Shown here: piece by piece, positions 61,322 through 64,000 of the stretch
How the letters are laid out: every line of letters starts with the position of its first letter
Numbering within the stretch: the first letter of the stretch is position 1
Origin: Fuerstiella marisgermanici
GTDB lineage: Bacteria > Planctomycetota > Planctomycetia > Planctomycetales > Planctomycetaceae
Assembly: GCF_001983935.1 (NCBI RefSeq)
Contig: NZ_CP017641.1
Coordinates: 3,596,001-3,660,000 of the forward strand
DNA length: 64,000 bases
Direction: 5' to 3'
Program-made: the position numbers and the translations under genes
The notes under the pieces: model-generated
The model's database searches: none
What the model was told of the DNA's origin: nothing
The model's input: the letters and a program-made list of their open reading frames with translations, nothing else

Positions 61322-62089
61322 CTACCAGGCAGTCTCGGTCGACATAAGCGTTTCTTCGGTGAGAACTTCAACGACGTCGGCAGTAATACGCAGGTCCGGC
61401 GTTGTGGACACGGCAACCTTCAGCATTTCGCACAGCCGGGCAAGTCGAGCGGGCGAACCCTGTCCAAAGTCTGCGATGGAATCCAGCGCCTCGGAGGTAA
61501 TGCGAGTCGACGGGATTTGCTTTGACTGCAGCAGGCCGCTCGCAAACTGTTTGGATTCAGCATCGCTTAGCGGGTTCAATTCCACTCGCAGCGCCGACTG
61601 AGTGGTGCAAGTCATGGCGGGTGCTGGCTCGGCTGCTGCAACCACGCTGACCGCTCCTTCCGTTTGACCGTTCAGAGCCGACAGGAACTGGATTAGCGGA
61701 CTCAAGTCTTCAGCCGCACGGTGCAGGTCATCCAAAATGACGACCGTTTCGTGCTGGCATAGGGCTCGGCCCGCAATCTCGTCACGGATCGCGGCCAGCA
61801 TTTCGGTACGCGACTGTTCGCCCCGCAATGCGATGGAAAGTCCACCGCAAAGGTGCCACAAAAACGAAGCGTCGTCCAGCGCAGCGACGTTGATCAGCAC
61901 GGCAGAATGTCCGAAGCGGCTGCATTCTGACTGCACCTGTCGCAGCAAAGTGGTCTTGCCGGTGCCTCGATCGCCGACCAGCAGCACAAACGGTTCGCCC
62001 TGTTCGGCGACATACAACAGGCGGCTAAGTGCTTCGGTGTGGGCGGGGCTTTCGAAATTCCATGTCGCTCCCGGTGTCTGGCCGAACAT
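61322..62089 (-). CDS. ExeA-like AAA ATPase
   Basis: The 255-residue protein has a Walker A motif GDRGTGKTT (residues 39-47), Walker B VVILDDLH (about 115) and a C-terminal helical lid (IADFGQGSPARLARLCEML). It matches the general secretion pathway A (ExeA/GspA)-type ATPases, which also appear as orphan genes in planctomycetes. No peptidoglycan-binding domain or GspB partner is seen. A GGAGA lies upstream of the ATG. It is divergent from purM, with 228 bp between them. Confidence 0.82.
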   Translation of the reverse strand: MFGQTPGATWNFESPAHTEALSRLLYVAEQGEPFVLLVGDRGTGKTTLLRQVQSECSRFGHSAVLINVAALDDASFLWHLCGGLSIALRGEQSRTEMLAAIRDEIAGRALCQHETVVILDDLHRAAEDLSPLIQFLSALNGQTEGAVSVVAAAEPAPAMTCTTQSALRVELNPLSDAESKQFASGLLQSKQIPSTRITSEALDSIADFGQGSPARLARLCEMLKVAVSTTPDLRITADVVEVLTEETLMSTETAW

Positions 62090-62317
62090 TCCTGTCTCCG
62101 ATATCGTTGGTGGGCAAGTCGAGTCGATACAATCGGACTTATCGGCAGAGTAGGCAGATTTCGAACAGGGAATCGATCCGATTGTCCGCCGGAACCAAGA
62201 TCGAAAATAACCGTTGGCGGGACAGGGGCGTCGTTCGCTTCAGGAATCGGCAGAATCTGCGACAATGAATCGCCCGAAACCGCTATATAAATTCCAGTCC
62301 ATTGCCTTGAATCATCC

Positions 62318-63376
62318 ATGACTGAACTGAACTATCAATCTGCCGGCGTTGACCTGGAACTTTACGAAAAGGCCATGCAGAAACTGCCAGGCCTCATGCA
62401 GCGAACGCGGACTCCCGGCGTAATGGATCTGCCAGGCGGGTTCGCTGGACTGTTCCGACTTTCGGCAGAAAGAAAATGGACCGACCCCGTGCTGGTTTCA
62501 GGCACGGACGGCGTCGGTACGAAGATCAAACTCGCAATCATGATGCAGCAGTTTGACACCATCGGCATCGACCTGGTGGCAATGTGTGTCAACGACTGCC
62601 TGTGCCTGGGAGCGACGCCGCTGTTGTTTCTGGATTACATTGCGATGGGCAAGGACAACCCCATCCTGCTGGAGCAACTGGTCACCGGAGTCAGCGACGG
62701 TTGCGTACGAGCGGGCGCCGCGTTGCTGGGTGGCGAAACAGCCATCATGCCGGATCTGTACGCTGACGGCGATTTCGATATGGCTGGCTTCTGCGTGGGG
62801 GCTGCTGATCGAGCGGAACTTGTGAACGGCAAAGAACGCATCGTGGCGGGCGACGTGCTGATCGGCATTCCTTCGTCCGGTTTTCACAGCAACGGATACA
62901 GTCTTATCCGCAAGGCCGTGTTCGAACACGCGGGCCTTTCCGTCGAAGACAAGATTGCAGAACTGGACTGCACGGTCGGCGAAGCGTTGCTGCGGCCAAC
63001 TCGCATTTACGCAGAAACTCTAACAGCGCTGCAGACGTCTGTCGGCAACCAGGCGATGCATGGGATCGCTCATATTACCGGCGGCGGCCTGTGCGAGAAC
63101 TTCGAACGCATCATGCCGTCTGGTTTGACGGCGAAGTTTCAGCGTTCGGCTTTGAAAGTGCCCGCGCTGTTTTCGTGGCTGCAGGGGCTGGGCAACATTG
63201 TGGACGCCGAAATGTGGCGAGTGTTCAACATGGGCATCGGCATGGTTATCGCCGTACCGCCGGAACACGTCGATGCCGCCGTCAGTGCATGTTCAACGGA
63301 CGCCTATCCGGCAACGGTGATTGGCAGCGTCGAAGAAACCGATTCAGGCGACGCCGGAAGTGCGTCGCTGGTTTAA
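62318..63376 (+). CDS. purM: phosphoribosylformylglycinamidine cyclo-ligase
   Basis: PurM closes the five-membered ring to give aminoimidazole ribotide in purine synthesis. The 352-residue product shows YQSAGVDLELYEKAM near the N-terminus, LVSGTDGVGTKIKLA (about 60-74), VNDCLCLGATPLLFLDYIA and the loop GGETAIMPD. Later come SSGFHSNGYSLIR and HITGGGLCENFERI. Length is typical. A universal stress protein gene follows 18 bp later and may be in the same transcript. Confidence 0.96.
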   Translation: MTELNYQSAGVDLELYEKAMQKLPGLMQRTRTPGVMDLPGGFAGLFRLSAERKWTDPVLVSGTDGVGTKIKLAIMMQQFDTIGIDLVAMCVNDCLCLGATPLLFLDYIAMGKDNPILLEQLVTGVSDGCVRAGAALLGGETAIMPDLYADGDFDMAGFCVGAADRAELVNGKERIVAGDVLIGIPSSGFHSNGYSLIRKAVFEHAGLSVEDKIAELDCTVGEALLRPTRIYAETLTALQTSVGNQAMHGIAHITGGGLCENFERIMPSGLTAKFQRSALKVPALFSWLQGLGNIVDAEMWRVFNMGIGMVIAVPPEHVDAAVSACSTDAYPATVIGSVEETDSGDAGSASLV

Positions 63377-63394
63377 ATAAAGCGGGAGCTCATC

Positions 63395-63838
63395 ATGAGT
63401 TGGGAAACGACAAAGCCGGTCATCGTACCAATCGATTTTTCAGGCATGTCTGTGGACGCCATCAAAACGGCGCTGCGGCTGGCGGCTGATCCGAAGTCGG
63501 TGCACGTACTGCACGTCGTTCCGGTTCTGGACCAGATTGGTGCGGGCATGGTCGGCTGGGCGTTGCCAACCGATGAAGAACGCAATTCGTCGGTGCAGGA
63601 GCACTTCCGTGAATTTCTGGCAGAGCACGGCTTCACGCACCTTCGTGAGATCATTTTACAAGGCCAGCCCGGTGAGGAAATTGCTGAATATGCGGCAAAG
63701 GTTGAGGCTGGAGTGATTGTGATTCCGTCTCACGGCTATCATGGGGTCAAGCGGCTGCTGCTGGGGTCTGTGGCCGAAAAAGTGGTGCGGCTCGCCACGT
63801 GTCCCGTGTTCATTTTGCGTCGCGACGACGCTGAATAA
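63395..63838 (+). CDS. universal stress protein (UspA family)
   Basis: This 147-residue alpha/beta protein has VIVPIDFSG at the N-terminus and the nucleotide loop at the C-terminus, HGYHGVKRLLLGSVAEK, close to the G-x2-G-x9-GS consensus. One change is that the first Gly position reads Pro (IPSHG). GGGAG lies upstream of the ATG. It lies 18 bp after purM; Usp genes commonly sit beside unrelated housekeeping genes. Confidence 0.92.
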   Translation: MSWETTKPVIVPIDFSGMSVDAIKTALRLAADPKSVHVLHVVPVLDQIGAGMVGWALPTDEERNSSVQEHFREFLAEHGFTHLREIILQGQPGEEIAEYAAKVEAGVIVIPSHGYHGVKRLLLGSVAEKVVRLATCPVFILRRDDAE

Positions 63839-63958
63839 AGTTACTTGCACGATCCGCTTTTCTCACGCTGTCGTCCACGGTACATTGGAAGATCAATCTC
63901 GGTCAGCACGATCCCGCGGACTCACCTGCCTTCGAATCCTCCCACTGGAAAATCTCTG

Positions 63959-64000
63959 ATGTCAGACCACAACTTTTCGCGTCGCCGATTCATTCAGTAT
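63959..64000 (+). CDS. start of a Tat-signal protein (cut by window end)
   Basis: Fourteen residues are visible after an ATG at 63959, preceded by GGAAA. They read MSDHNFSRRRFIQY, with RRRFIQ being a Tat signal n-region. Many planctomycete Tat proteins such as Gfo/Idh-like oxidoreductases and DUF1501/DUF1552 proteins start this way; the family cannot be told. Confidence 0.65.
   Translation, partial: MSDHNFSRRRFIQY

Overview
The window looks like a piece of a large planctomycete chromosome. Evidence for this is the LEPR-type N-terminus on a giant secreted protein, a Tat-exported DUF1501 protein, a neutral-ceramidase-like secreted protein, a PhoD-like phosphatase, a hisA/hisF-related TIM-barrel protein, many long secreted proteins of unknown role, a small His/Tyr-rich secreted protein, and dispersed hairpin repeats between genes. 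The genus cannot be fixed from sequence reading alone; a Fuerstiella/Gimesia-like relative is a guess.

Layout, left half. 1-5.9 kb: end of an unknown gene, a HEAT-repeat/DMP19-type protein, a hisA-like protein (- strand), a sugar phosphate isomerase/epimerase, a small secreted protein and an endonuclease/exonuclease/phosphatase-fold protein. 5.9-6.5 kb is an array of a GC-rich dispersed repeat. 6.5-16.8 kb: a tandem-domain amidohydrolase, the overlapping menaquinone genes mqnB-mqnD of the futalosine pathway, a large LamG protein, a truncated haemoglobin and a Tat-exported DUF1501 protein. 17.1-24.3 kb: cell-envelope genes, namely a DUF11 lipoprotein, two paralogous secreted proteins, a LolA-like protein and a lipoprotein with a C-terminal haem c motif. 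24.4-29.4 kb: mutY, a PhoD-like phosphatase and a ceramidase-like protein.

The centre (29.7-54.4 kb) is the most striking part. It is one giant surface-protein gene cut in two by an ISAs1-family insertion at 39874-41164. The IS is flanked by a perfect 10-bp target duplication. Removing the IS plus one duplication copy (1301 bp) rejoins the two open frames exactly into a 23,355-bp ORF of 7,784 codons. The protein carries an LEPR signal region, about 20 cadherin/He_PIG-like repeats (eight with an exact 93-residue period), a von Willebrand A domain, about ten double pre-peptidase-C-terminal (PPC) repeats, LamG and SdrD_B-like domains, an RHS/YD cage and a 177-residue variable tip. By eye, several domains are inserted inside other domains: PPC array within vWA within a He_PIG repeat, LamG within PPC, another module within SdrD_B. 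An IS256-family element sits 58 bp after the stop codon, where an immunity gene would be expected, and no immunity gene is visible.

Right part (55.9-64.0 kb): hairpin repeats and a 155-bp tandem duplication, a membrane PAS-GGDEF-HD-GYP protein with an altered GYP motif, a thioester-reductase-like SDR, an ExeA-like AAA ATPase, purM, a universal stress protein and the start of a Tat-signal protein. No tRNA, rRNA or CRISPR array was recognised. All family assignments are from reading motifs; no searches were run.
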